This document shows positions 17,317-25,128 of a stretch of 64,000 nt of DNA, piece by piece; positions within the stretch are counted from its first letter, which is position 1; the number at the start of each line of letters is the position of its first letter. Both the position numbers and the translations under genes were made by a program. Source of the DNA: Pseudomonadota bacterium. GTDB taxonomy: Bacteria; Pseudomonadota; Gammaproteobacteria; Burkholderiales; Thiobacillaceae. The DNA lies in NCBI GenBank assembly GCA_021847835.1, contig JAJZPR010000004.1:1-64000 (forward strand), read 5' to 3'. The notes beneath the pieces are model-generated. The model was not told the origin of the DNA. It ran no database searches and worked only from the letters and a program-made list of their open reading frames with translations.

Positions 17317-17563
17317 CGGGTCTGAATGGGCGGGATGACTGGATTATAGCGGCCCGCCGGCAGGGGCTGCCCCGGATATTCCGCCAGGCCGGCCCGCAGC
17401 GCCCCGCGACCCGATGGAATACGCGGGCTAAACTTCCCGCCGGAAATGGCCGTTTTGTGAGGCATTCCGCCCACTGCAATGTCCGCTCCCACAAGCATGA
17501 CAGCAATGAATACAAGCCATAGCCAGTCCTGCCCTCGGCGCACAGCCTTGCGGGGCAAGGCCC

Positions 17564-19594
17564 ATGCCGGATAGGAAGGGGAGCGTGTCCGGCCGCCTGC
17601 TGCTGCGGCCTGGCCACAGTCCTGCCTGGCAGTCGGCATTGCTGGCCGGCTTCATCGTGCAGTTGCTGCTCATCCTGTTCGTCACCGGCATCGGCCTCGA
17701 ACAGCTGAGAGTCACGACAGACGCGCTCAAGTCGGTCGTGAACGTCCACATGCGCAAGCAGTATCTTGCCAAGACCTTGCTGACCTCTTCGCGCGAACGT
17801 GCGGTCAATCTGTTCCGGATGGTGGAAAGCAAAGACCCGTTCGAGCTGGACGAGATGCGCATGCGCTTCAATGGCAATGCAAGCGATTTCCTGGGGGCGC
17901 GCGGCGAGCTCATGGGCATGCCGCTCAGCGACAGGGAGCGCGAGCTGCTCGAACTGCAAAGGCGGCATAGCCGCGTTTCCGTGCCGCTGCAGTTCAAAGT
18001 GCTCGAATTGCTGGACGCCGGCCAGCCCCGCAAGGCGGAGGCCCTGCTGCTCAGAGAGGTTCTCCCGGTGCAGGACAAGGCGCTGGAAGCGTTGACGCTG
18101 CTGGAGCGCGAGACCCAGCGGGCCGCCGCCGCTGCCACCCGCGAAGCGGACGAAGAATATCGCGTGGCGCGTTTCTGGATGGGCATGCTTTCCATCGCTG
18201 CCCTGCTGGCGGGGCTGATCGTTACCGCCGCCACCCTGCGCTACGTCAATCGCGCCAGCCGCGAGCGCGAGCACTTGGCGACGCATGACGCGCTGACCGG
18301 CCTGCCCAACCGCATGCTGTTCATGGATCGGCTGGAGCAGGCGCTGGTGCGTGCGCAGCGGCACGGTTCCATGGTCGGCGTGATGTTCATCGACCTCGAC
18401 CGCTTCAAGCGGGTGAACGACACCCTGGGCCATGATGTCGGCGACAGGCTTCTTTGCGAAGTGGCTGAGCGGCTCAGGCACGCGATGCGGGCAGAGGATG
18501 TGGTGGCACGGCTGGGCGGCGACGAATTTGTCGTGGTCGTTACCGATCTGGAGAATGTCGGCCAGATCGTGCATCTGGTGGAAAGGGTGCAGGATATCGT
18601 GGCCGACCCTCATCCCATTTCAGGGCACGAGCTGTTCGTCAGTTGCAGCATCGGCATCAGCTTTTACCCCGGCGACGGCACCGATGCCAGCACCCTCATC
18701 CGCAAGGCGGATACGGCGATGTATCACGCCAAGGGCAGCGGCGGACGCTTTCAGTTGTACGACGAGGCGATGAACGCCATGGCCGAGGAAAGGCTGAGGC
18801 TGGAAACGGAGCTGTATCACGCGATCGAGCGCGAAGAACTGGTGCTCCATTACCAGCCCCAGCTCGACCTGGAAAGCGGCCGCATTTGCGCGGTCGAGGC
18901 GCTGATGCGCTGGAACCATCCGGACAGGGGCGTGCTCGACCCGGCGCTGTTCCTGGATTTGCTCGAGGAAACCGGCGAAATCGTCGAGATCGGGCGCAAG
19001 CTGCTGGTGGAGGCCTGCCGGCAGGCGGCGAAATGGCATGCCGCCGGTTTCGGCGATCTTCAGATCGCGGTCAACGTTTCCGGCAAGGAGTTCTGGCACC
19101 AGACGATGATTCCGGGCGTGCGGGATGCCTTGGAAAAGTCCGGGATCCCGCCCACGCTGCTCCAGATCGAGCTGACCGAGGGCATCCTCATGCAGGACGT
19201 CGACAACGCCCTGAGCCGGATCAAGGCGCTGAAGGAAATCGGCGTGACTGTCGCGATCGATGATTTCGGCACCGGCCACTCCTCGCTCGCGCACTTGAAG
19301 CGCTTTCCGGTCGATTGCCTGAAAATCGACCGCTTTTTCATCAAGGATATCCAGGACACCGCGGTGAACGAAGCCTTTGTCGGCTCCATCCTGACCCTGT
19401 GCCAGGGCTTGCATCTGGATGCCGTTGCCGAAGGCGTGGAGGACGTGCGCCAGATCGAGCGTTTGCGCAGGCTCGGCTGCAAGCGGGTGCAGGGCTATCT
19501 CGTCAGCCGCGCCGTGCCGGCAGATCGGATTGCGGACCTGCTTGGGCGCGACTGGCAGGATGCGTTCGGCCGGGCCGGACAGGCGACCGCCTGA
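17564..19594 (+). CDS. membrane-bound GGDEF-EAL c-di-GMP protein
   Basis: A 676-residue protein. Membrane helices lie at about 25-48 and 205-226 and enclose a periplasmic helical sensor of about 155 residues. A GGDEF domain follows with an intact motif at 318-322, and then an EAL domain with EAL at 445-447 and DDFGTGHSSLAHLKR. An RxxD I-site (Arg309-Asp312) lies five residues before GGDEF, so the cyclase half is probably active and product-inhibited. Both halves look catalytically complete. A GTG at 17585 has a better ribosome binding site (GAAGGGGA) than the ATG at 17564. Confidence 0.9.
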   Translation: MPDRKGSVSGRLLLRPGHSPAWQSALLAGFIVQLLLILFVTGIGLEQLRVTTDALKSVVNVHMRKQYLAKTLLTSSRERAVNLFRMVESKDPFELDEMRMRFNGNASDFLGARGELMGMPLSDRERELLELQRRHSRVSVPLQFKVLELLDAGQPRKAEALLLREVLPVQDKALEALTLLERETQRAAAAATREADEEYRVARFWMGMLSIAALLAGLIVTAATLRYVNRASREREHLATHDALTGLPNRMLFMDRLEQALVRAQRHGSMVGVMFIDLDRFKRVNDTLGHDVGDRLLCEVAERLRHAMRAEDVVARLGGDEFVVVVTDLENVGQIVHLVERVQDIVADPHPISGHELFVSCSIGISFYPGDGTDASTLIRKADTAMYHAKGSGGRFQLYDEAMNAMAEERLRLETELYHAIEREELVLHYQPQLDLESGRICAVEALMRWNHPDRGVLDPALFLDLLEETGEIVEIGRKLLVEACRQAAKWHAAGFGDLQIAVNVSGKEFWHQTMIPGVRDALEKSGIPPTLLQIELTEGILMQDVDNALSRIKALKEIGVTVAIDDFGTGHSSLAHLKRFPVDCLKIDRFFIKDIQDTAVNEAFVGSILTLCQGLHLDAVAEGVEDVRQIERLRRLGCKRVQGYLVSRAVPADRIADLLGRDWQDAFGRAGQATA

Positions 19595-19604
19595 CGGCAG
19601 GCGG
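19587..19604. terminator. GC hairpin between convergent genes
   Basis: A 7-bp perfect stem CCGCCTG / CAGGCGG with an ACGG loop overlaps the GGDEF-EAL stop codon and faces the convergent phosphohexomutase gene. No U-tract follows, so intrinsic termination is uncertain. Confidence 0.3.
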
Positions 19605-19615
19605 CCGGAAACTGC

Positions 19616-20989
19616 TCAGAAAGGCAGCGCCAGCCCCGGCGCCTGCTCCGCGATCACCCGCCTGAAATCTTCCTGAATGCGTCTGAGCGCGGCCTCGTCA
19701 TCGGCCTCGAAGCGCAGCACGATCACGGGCGTGGTGTTGGAGGGGCGCGCCAGGCCGAAGCCGTCGGCGTATTCCACGCGCAAACCATCGAGCGTGATGA
19801 CTTCCCTTGCATCAGGGAACTTCGCGGTTCGTTGCAGCTTTTCCATGAGCGCGTAATGCTCGCCCTCGTTCATCCTGATCTGCAGCTCGGGCGTGTTGAC
19901 GGTGTCGGGCAGGCCCTTCAGCGTGGCGTTGGGGTCGGCCTGCCTGCTGAGATATTCCAGCATGCGCGCGCCGGCGTAGAGGCCGTCGTCGAAACCGTAC
20001 CAGCGTTCCTTGAAGAAAATGTGGCCGGACATCTCGCCCGCCAGCAGCGCGCCGGACTCTTTCATCTTGGCCTTGATGAAGCTGTGGCCTGTTTTCCATA
20101 AAGTCGGCTTGCCGCCGCGTGCGCGTATCCAGTCGAACAGCGTGCGCGTGGATTTCACGTCGAAGATGATCTCGGCGCCGGGGTTGCGCGAGAGCACGTC
20201 GTCGGCGAAGAGCATCAACTGGCGGTCGGGGAAGATGATGCTGCCGTCCCGGGTGACCACGCCCAGGCGGTCGCCGTCGCCGTCGAAGGCGAAGCCCAGT
20301 TCGGCGTCCGAGGTCTTCAGGCGCGCGATCAGGTCTTCAAGGTTTTTCGGCACCGAAGGGTCGGGATGATGGTTGGGGAAAGTGCCGTCGACTTCGCAAT
20401 ACATTTCCTCCACCGCGCAGCCCAGGCGGCGATAGAGTTCGGGCGCGAAGGCGCCGGGCACGCCGTTGCCGCAGTCGACGATGATCTTCATCGGCCGTGC
20501 CAGCCTGATGTCGCCGGCGATGCGGCTCAAATAAGCCTCGACGATGTCGTGCGTGCGGTAGCCGCCCATGCCGCTGCTGAGATTGTTTTCTTCCAGCCGC
20601 ACTCGCAACTGCTGGATGGTTTCACCCGACAGGGTCTCGCCGCCCAGCACCATTTTCAGGCCGTTGTAGTCGGGCGGGTTGTGGCTGCCGGTGACCATGA
20701 CGGCGGAATTCGTGCCCAGCTCATAGGCGGCGAAGTAGGTCATGGGCGTGGCCACCATGCCGAGGTCGATCACGTCGACGCCGGCTTTCTGGATGCCGCG
20801 CGCCAGCGCCTGCGCAAGCTCGGGACCGGACAATCTGCCGTCGCGGCCGATGCAGATGGCGGTCTGCTTGCGCGCGAAGGCTTCCGAACCGATGGCCCGG
20901 CCGATGGCTTCGACGATTTCGGGCGTGAGGGTCTTGCCCACGATGCCGCGTATGTCGTAGGCCTTGAAGATTTCCTTGGGAATTTGCAT
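19616..20989 (-). CDS. phosphomannomutase/phosphoglucomutase
   Basis: A 457-residue alpha-D-phosphohexomutase. The phosphoserine loop is VTGSHNPPDYNG (Ser102), the metal loop is FDGDGDRLGVV (about 236-246), the sugar loop is GEMSGHIFF, and a C-terminal phosphate loop contains RPSNTTPVIVLR. This is the PMM/PGM (AlgC/ManB) subgroup, which interconverts hexose 1- and 6-phosphates for exopolysaccharide and LPS precursors. The start at 20989 (MQIPKEIFKAYDIRG) matches the family N-terminus. Confidence 0.92.
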   Translation of the reverse strand: MQIPKEIFKAYDIRGIVGKTLTPEIVEAIGRAIGSEAFARKQTAICIGRDGRLSGPELAQALARGIQKAGVDVIDLGMVATPMTYFAAYELGTNSAVMVTGSHNPPDYNGLKMVLGGETLSGETIQQLRVRLEENNLSSGMGGYRTHDIVEAYLSRIAGDIRLARPMKIIVDCGNGVPGAFAPELYRRLGCAVEEMYCEVDGTFPNHHPDPSVPKNLEDLIARLKTSDAELGFAFDGDGDRLGVVTRDGSIIFPDRQLMLFADDVLSRNPGAEIIFDVKSTRTLFDWIRARGGKPTLWKTGHSFIKAKMKESGALLAGEMSGHIFFKERWYGFDDGLYAGARMLEYLSRQADPNATLKGLPDTVNTPELQIRMNEGEHYALMEKLQRTAKFPDAREVITLDGLRVEYADGFGLARPSNTTPVIVLRFEADDEAALRRIQEDFRRVIAEQAPGLALPF

Positions 20990-21038
20990 GTGTAGTCGGA
21001 GCGGGTCTGGCAAAATTTCATTATAAGACGGGCTTTTT

Positions 21039-22001
21039 TCAGTTCCGTTCCATGAATGCAAGAATGCGCCCTGGCAGCCAGTCGATGTGCCCCGGGAAAG
21101 CGCCGCCGGGAAACCCCACGTGGCCGCCGCTTGCAGGCTGCTGCAAGGTGACGCTGGCCGAGACTTCATGCGTCTTTGGCAGGGCATGGGCGGGAAGGAA
21201 AGGATCGTTCTTCGCGTTCAGCACCAGGGCGGGAATGGCGATGTGTTTCAAAAACGGCTTGCTGGAAGCGCGCGTCCAGTAGTCCTCGGCGTCGCGGAAG
21301 CCGTGCAGTTTCGCCGTCACCAGGGTGTCGAATTCGCGGAAAGTCGTTGCCGAGCGCACGGCTTCGACATCGAGCAGGCCGGGAAAGCGCGCGGCCTTGG
21401 CCAGGGATTTCCTTTTCAGCGTGGCGAGGAAGTGCGCGGTGTAGACACGGCGGTTGAAGCCGCTGTCGAGTGCCCTGCCTGCGGCATTCATGTCCAGCGG
21501 AGCCGACACCGCTGCCGCGCCGTCGACGAATTCGCGCGCGCCGTCGCCGGCTTCGCCCAGCCATTTGAGCAGCGCATTGCCGCCCAGCGAAATGCCTGCC
21601 GCAAAAATCAGCGTGGCGGGAAATCGCGCCCGCAGGCGCGCGAGCACGTTGCCGATTTCCACGCTGTCGCCGGCGAAATAGGCGCGCGGCAGGCGGTTTT
21701 CCTCGCCCGAGCAGCCGCGGAAATTCACCGCCACGCCCCGCCAGCCGGATTGCTGCACGGCACGCATCAGGCAGCGCGCATAGGGGCTGGCGGAACTGCC
21801 TTCGAGGCCGTGGAACAGCACCAGCAGCGGCGCGTCGGCAGGCCCGTCCGCCCAGTCCGCGTCGAGAAAGTCGCCGTCGTCGAGTTCCCAGCGCTCGCGC
21901 CGGTAGGAGGGGCGCGGGCCGCGAAGAAACAGTACCGGATACAGGGTCTGCAAATGGCCGCCGGGCAGCCAGGGCGGGGCGGTGTAAGTCTCTGGATTCA
22001 T
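21039..22001 (-). CDS. yheT: YheT-family alpha/beta hydrolase
   Basis: A 320-residue alpha/beta hydrolase. It begins with PPWLPGGHLQTLYP, typical of the YheT/ABHD1-3 family. LFHGLEGSSASPYAR forms the oxyanion region and GISLGGNALLKWLGE holds the nucleophile Ser. An Asp (KNDPF) and a His (GGHVGF) complete the triad. The physiological ester substrate is not known. The start at 22001 is the family N-terminus. Confidence 0.88.
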   Translation of the reverse strand: MNPETYTAPPWLPGGHLQTLYPVLFLRGPRPSYRRERWELDDGDFLDADWADGPADAPLLVLFHGLEGSSASPYARCLMRAVQQSGWRGVAVNFRGCSGEENRLPRAYFAGDSVEIGNVLARLRARFPATLIFAAGISLGGNALLKWLGEAGDGAREFVDGAAAVSAPLDMNAAGRALDSGFNRRVYTAHFLATLKRKSLAKAARFPGLLDVEAVRSATTFREFDTLVTAKLHGFRDAEDYWTRASSKPFLKHIAIPALVLNAKNDPFLPAHALPKTHEVSASVTLQQPASGGHVGFPGGAFPGHIDWLPGRILAFMERN

Positions 22002-22101
22002 GCGGCTATTTTCTCCCGGGAGTCCGCTGCGGGATTGGAAGCAACTGGACAAAAGCCGCCCGCTCCAATAGGATTGAAAGGTCTGAATTATCTTGCCTGC
22101 C

Positions 22102-23472
22102 ATGCACCCCGATATCGCCCTGCTGACCAAGTACAGCCAGCCGGGCCCGCGCTACACATCCTATCCGCCCGCGCCGCATTTCGCCGAGGATTTCGGCATC
22201 GGCCAGTGGCGGCAGGAAATCATCGAAAGCCAGGATTCGGCCCGGCCGCTGTCGCTGTACGTGCACATTCCCTTCTGCGACACGCTTTGCTACTACTGCG
22301 GCTGCAACATGGTGGCCACGCAGAAGTACGGCAAGGCTACCGAATATCTGGACTTCCTCAAGCGCGAGATCGATGCGGTCGCGGCGCTTGCCGATCCTGC
22401 CCGTGCCGTGGTGCAGCTGCACTGGGGCGGCGGCACGCCCACCTTCCTCAAGGCCGAGGACATCCGCGATCTGGCCGCGCATCTCAGGGCGCGCTTCAAT
22501 TTTGCCGCCGATGCCGAAGTCTCGGTCGAAGTCGATCCGCGCGGCCTCACGCGCGAACAGGTGCAGGCGCTGCGGGAATCCGGCTTCAACCGCGCCAGCC
22601 TGGGTGTGCAGGACATCGACGAGAAGGTGCAACAGGCGGTCAACCGCATCCAGCCGCTGTCGCTGATCGAGGAAGTGTACGGCTGGTTCCGCGCCGAGGG
22701 TTTTTCCAGCATCAACCTCGACCTGATGACCGGCTTGCCGCACCAGACCCTGGACGGCTATCGTAAAACCCTGGCCGAGATCGTGCGCCTCAATCCCGAT
22801 CGCCTGGCGGTGTTCGGCTATGCGCATGTGCCGTGGCTGAAAAAGCACCAGAAGCTGATCGTGCAAAGCGATCTGCCGAACTTTGCAACGCGCATGGCCA
22901 TGCAGGAACTGATCCTCGATACCCTGGAAACCGCGGGCTATGTGCATATCGGCATGGATCACTTCGCCAAGCCGGAGGATGAGCTGGTCAAGGCGCAGCG
23001 CGGCAAGACCCTGTGGCGCAATTTCCAGGGCTATACCACGCACCGGCATGCGGACATCTATGCCTTCGGCGCCTCGTCGATCAGCCAGACGGAAGACATT
23101 TACGCGCAAAACGAGAAGCGCCCCGATGGCTATCAGAAGCTGGTCGGCGAACAAGGCCTGGCCACGGTCAAGGGCTACCGCATGACCACCGACGACAAGA
23201 TCCGCCGCGACGTCATCACCGAGCTGATGTGCGATTTGTCGCTCTCCAAGGCCGCGATCGAGTCGCGCTGGAACATCGGCTTCGACGACTACTTCGCCGA
23301 CAGCCTGCGCGCGCTGGAGCCCTTGCAGGCCGACGGCCTGGTGGAAGCGGACGCCAAGGAAATCCGCGTCACCGCCCTGGGCCGCCTGTTCCTGCGCAAC
23401 ATCGCCATGGGTTTCGATGCCTACTTGAACGCGCCGAAGAAGGATGCGCCGCGCTATTCCATGACGGCCTGA
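22102..23472 (+). CDS. hemN: oxygen-independent coproporphyrinogen III oxidase
   Basis: A 456-residue radical SAM enzyme. YVHIPFCDTLCYYCGCN carries Cys59, Cys63, Cys66 and Cys68, the HemN cluster motif. GGGTPTFL and the C-terminal HemN domain (DNITEL-like VITELMCDL) are present. It decarboxylates coproporphyrinogen III anaerobically in heme synthesis, which fits a facultative anaerobe. I use the ATG at 22102; an in-frame TTG at 22093 is possible. Confidence 0.93.
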   Translation: MHPDIALLTKYSQPGPRYTSYPPAPHFAEDFGIGQWRQEIIESQDSARPLSLYVHIPFCDTLCYYCGCNMVATQKYGKATEYLDFLKREIDAVAALADPARAVVQLHWGGGTPTFLKAEDIRDLAAHLRARFNFAADAEVSVEVDPRGLTREQVQALRESGFNRASLGVQDIDEKVQQAVNRIQPLSLIEEVYGWFRAEGFSSINLDLMTGLPHQTLDGYRKTLAEIVRLNPDRLAVFGYAHVPWLKKHQKLIVQSDLPNFATRMAMQELILDTLETAGYVHIGMDHFAKPEDELVKAQRGKTLWRNFQGYTTHRHADIYAFGASSISQTEDIYAQNEKRPDGYQKLVGEQGLATVKGYRMTTDDKIRRDVITELMCDLSLSKAAIESRWNIGFDDYFADSLRALEPLQADGLVEADAKEIRVTALGRLFLRNIAMGFDAYLNAPKKDAPRYSMTA

Positions 23473-23489
23473 GCGGCCGGCGGCAAAAA

Positions 23490-23906
23490 TCAGTGCAGCA
23501 CCGATTCCGGCTTGGCCTTGTTCGGCACCGGCAGCGGGCTGGCGTGATGCATCAGCAGCTTCCATCCGGATTCGGGCGCGTACGCATACACGTGCGTGGC
23601 ATGCATGCGCGCTTCCACACCCTGCGGCAGCATGAGACGCTCCTCGATGCCATGAATCGCCAGGCTGCCTTCACTGCGCCGGTACAAGCTCTGGTGCGTC
23701 ATTCTCCCGCCGCCCTTGGACAGGATGCTCGCCCAACTGCCCACGATTGCAGCATGGCCATAAAGCGGCGCGGACATGGGGTGGATGCAGACCGCATGTG
23801 GCGAATCCGCCCATACCCGCTTCATGGTTTCGAGATCGGCAGATGAAAAAGCCGCGTAGAACGCGGCTTCGGCTTCGTCAGCGGTGTTGAACATGTTCAA
23901 GTCCAT
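23490..23906 (-). CDS. SnoaL-like (NTF2-fold) protein
   Basis: A 138-residue NTF2-like protein. It opens with ADEAEAAFYAAFSSADLETM and contains VWADSPHAVCIHPMSAPLYG and GSWASIL, which is the pattern of the YybH/SnoaL_3 group. These cone-shaped domains bind small ligands or act as hydrolase-like enzymes; the role here is not known. The start is the ATG at 23906. It lies between hemN (convergent) and the zinc-finger gene. Confidence 0.7.
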   Translation of the reverse strand: MDLNMFNTADEAEAAFYAAFSSADLETMKRVWADSPHAVCIHPMSAPLYGHAAIVGSWASILSKGGGRMTHQSLYRRSEGSLAIHGIEERLMLPQGVEARMHATHVYAYAPESGWKLLMHHASPLPVPNKAKPESVLH

Positions 23907-23923
23907 GCGGTGCGGTGTCCATG

Positions 23924-24121
23924 TCAATGGCCGGCGTGCGGCCCACCCTGCAGCTTGTAGTGCGTGCCGCAGTAGGGACACACCGCCTCGCCGGTTTTTT
24001 CGATGGGCAGGAACACGCGCGGGTGGGCGTTCCAGGCCGTGTGTTCCGGCAGCGGGCAGTGCAGCGGCAGCTGCGAAAGGCTCACTTCGATGATGCGGCG
24101 GGTGTTGTCGGCGGCGGGCAT
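23924..24121 (-). CDS. zf-CHCC zinc-finger domain protein
   Basis: A 65-residue protein with zinc ligands Cys22, His33, Cys48 and Cys51 in the order CHCC (HPRVFLPIEKTGEAVCPYCG). This is the family related to the NDUFS6 subunit of complex I. In betaproteobacteria it commonly sits after ilvE, as here (9-base gap). Its role is unknown. Confidence 0.85.
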   Translation of the reverse strand: MPAADNTRRIIEVSLSQLPLHCPLPEHTAWNAHPRVFLPIEKTGEAVCPYCGTHYKLQGGPHAGH

Positions 24122-24130
24122 GGGTTCCCC

Positions 24131-25051
24131 TCAAACGTAGGTCAGCCAGGCTTCGTGCTGGGGCGAGCGGCCCTGCACGCAGTCGAAGTACAGCGCCTGC
24201 AATTTTTCCGTGACGGGGCCGCGGCGGCCTGCGCCGATGGCGCGGTTGTCGAGTTCGCGGATGGGCGTGACTTCGGCGGCGGTGCCGGTGAAGAAGGCCT
24301 CGTCGGCGGAGTAGACTTCATCACGCGTGATGCGCTTCTCGATCACCTGGTAGCCGAGCTCGTTGGCGAGCTGCACGATGGTGTCGCGGGTGATGCCCTC
24401 CAGTGCGGAGGTGAGGTCGGGCGTGTAGAGCTTGCCCTTGCGCACGATGAAGATGTTCTCGCCCGAGCCTTCGGCCACGAAGCCGTCCACGTCCAGCAGC
24501 AGGGCCTCGTCGTAGCCGTCCTGCTCGGCCTCGCGGTGGGCGAGGATGGAGTTCATGTAGTTGCCGTTGGCCTTGGCCTTGCACATGGTGACGTTGACGT
24601 GGTGGCGCGAGAACGAGGAAGTCTTCACGCGGATGCCTTTTTCCAGCGCTTCCTGGCCGAGGTAGGCACCCCATTTCCAGGCCGCCACGATGACGTGGGT
24701 GGACAGGGTCTTGGCGGAAATGCCCATGGCTTCTGCGCCGTAGAAGGCCATCGGGCGGATGTAGGCCGATTCCAGCTTGTTCTCGCGCACCGCCAGCCTG
24801 TGCGCCTCGTTGATCTCGTCCTTGGTGTAGGGCATTTTCATGCCGAGGATGTGGGCCGAACGGAACAGGCGGTCGGTGTGGTCGTGCAGGCGGAAGATCG
24901 CCGTGCCCTTGGGGGTCTGGTAGGCGCGCACGCCCTCGAACACGCCCATGCCGTAATGCAGGGTGTGGGTGAGCACATGGGTGGTGGCATCGCGCCAGTT
25001 CACCAGCTTGCCGTCATACCAGATAAAGCCGTCGCGGTCGGCCATCGACAT
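24131..25051 (-). CDS. ilvE: branched-chain amino acid aminotransferase
   Basis: A 306-residue fold-IV PLP aminotransferase. It contains LHYGMGVFEGVRAY, the PLP lysine in CKAKANGNYMNS (Lys160), and EGSGENIFIV. IlvE performs the last step of valine, leucine and isoleucine synthesis. The ATG at 25051 follows CCGGAGTTTCTT; a second ATG lies at 25045. It is downstream of glnE on the same strand. Confidence 0.94.
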   Translation of the reverse strand: MSMADRDGFIWYDGKLVNWRDATTHVLTHTLHYGMGVFEGVRAYQTPKGTAIFRLHDHTDRLFRSAHILGMKMPYTKDEINEAHRLAVRENKLESAYIRPMAFYGAEAMGISAKTLSTHVIVAAWKWGAYLGQEALEKGIRVKTSSFSRHHVNVTMCKAKANGNYMNSILAHREAEQDGYDEALLLDVDGFVAEGSGENIFIVRKGKLYTPDLTSALEGITRDTIVQLANELGYQVIEKRITRDEVYSADEAFFTGTAAEVTPIRELDNRAIGAGRRGPVTEKLQALYFDCVQGRSPQHEAWLTYV

Positions 25052-25128
25052 AAGAAACTCCGGGACTTCGAATGGGTTGGGAAAGAACCGGAATTGTATC
25101 AAAGGCTTGGGCGGCCTGCCTGCCTGTT

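Noticed and set aside
17317-17563. Magnesium riboswitch upstream of corA
   Set aside because: No M-box core or terminator pair could be recognised in this gap.
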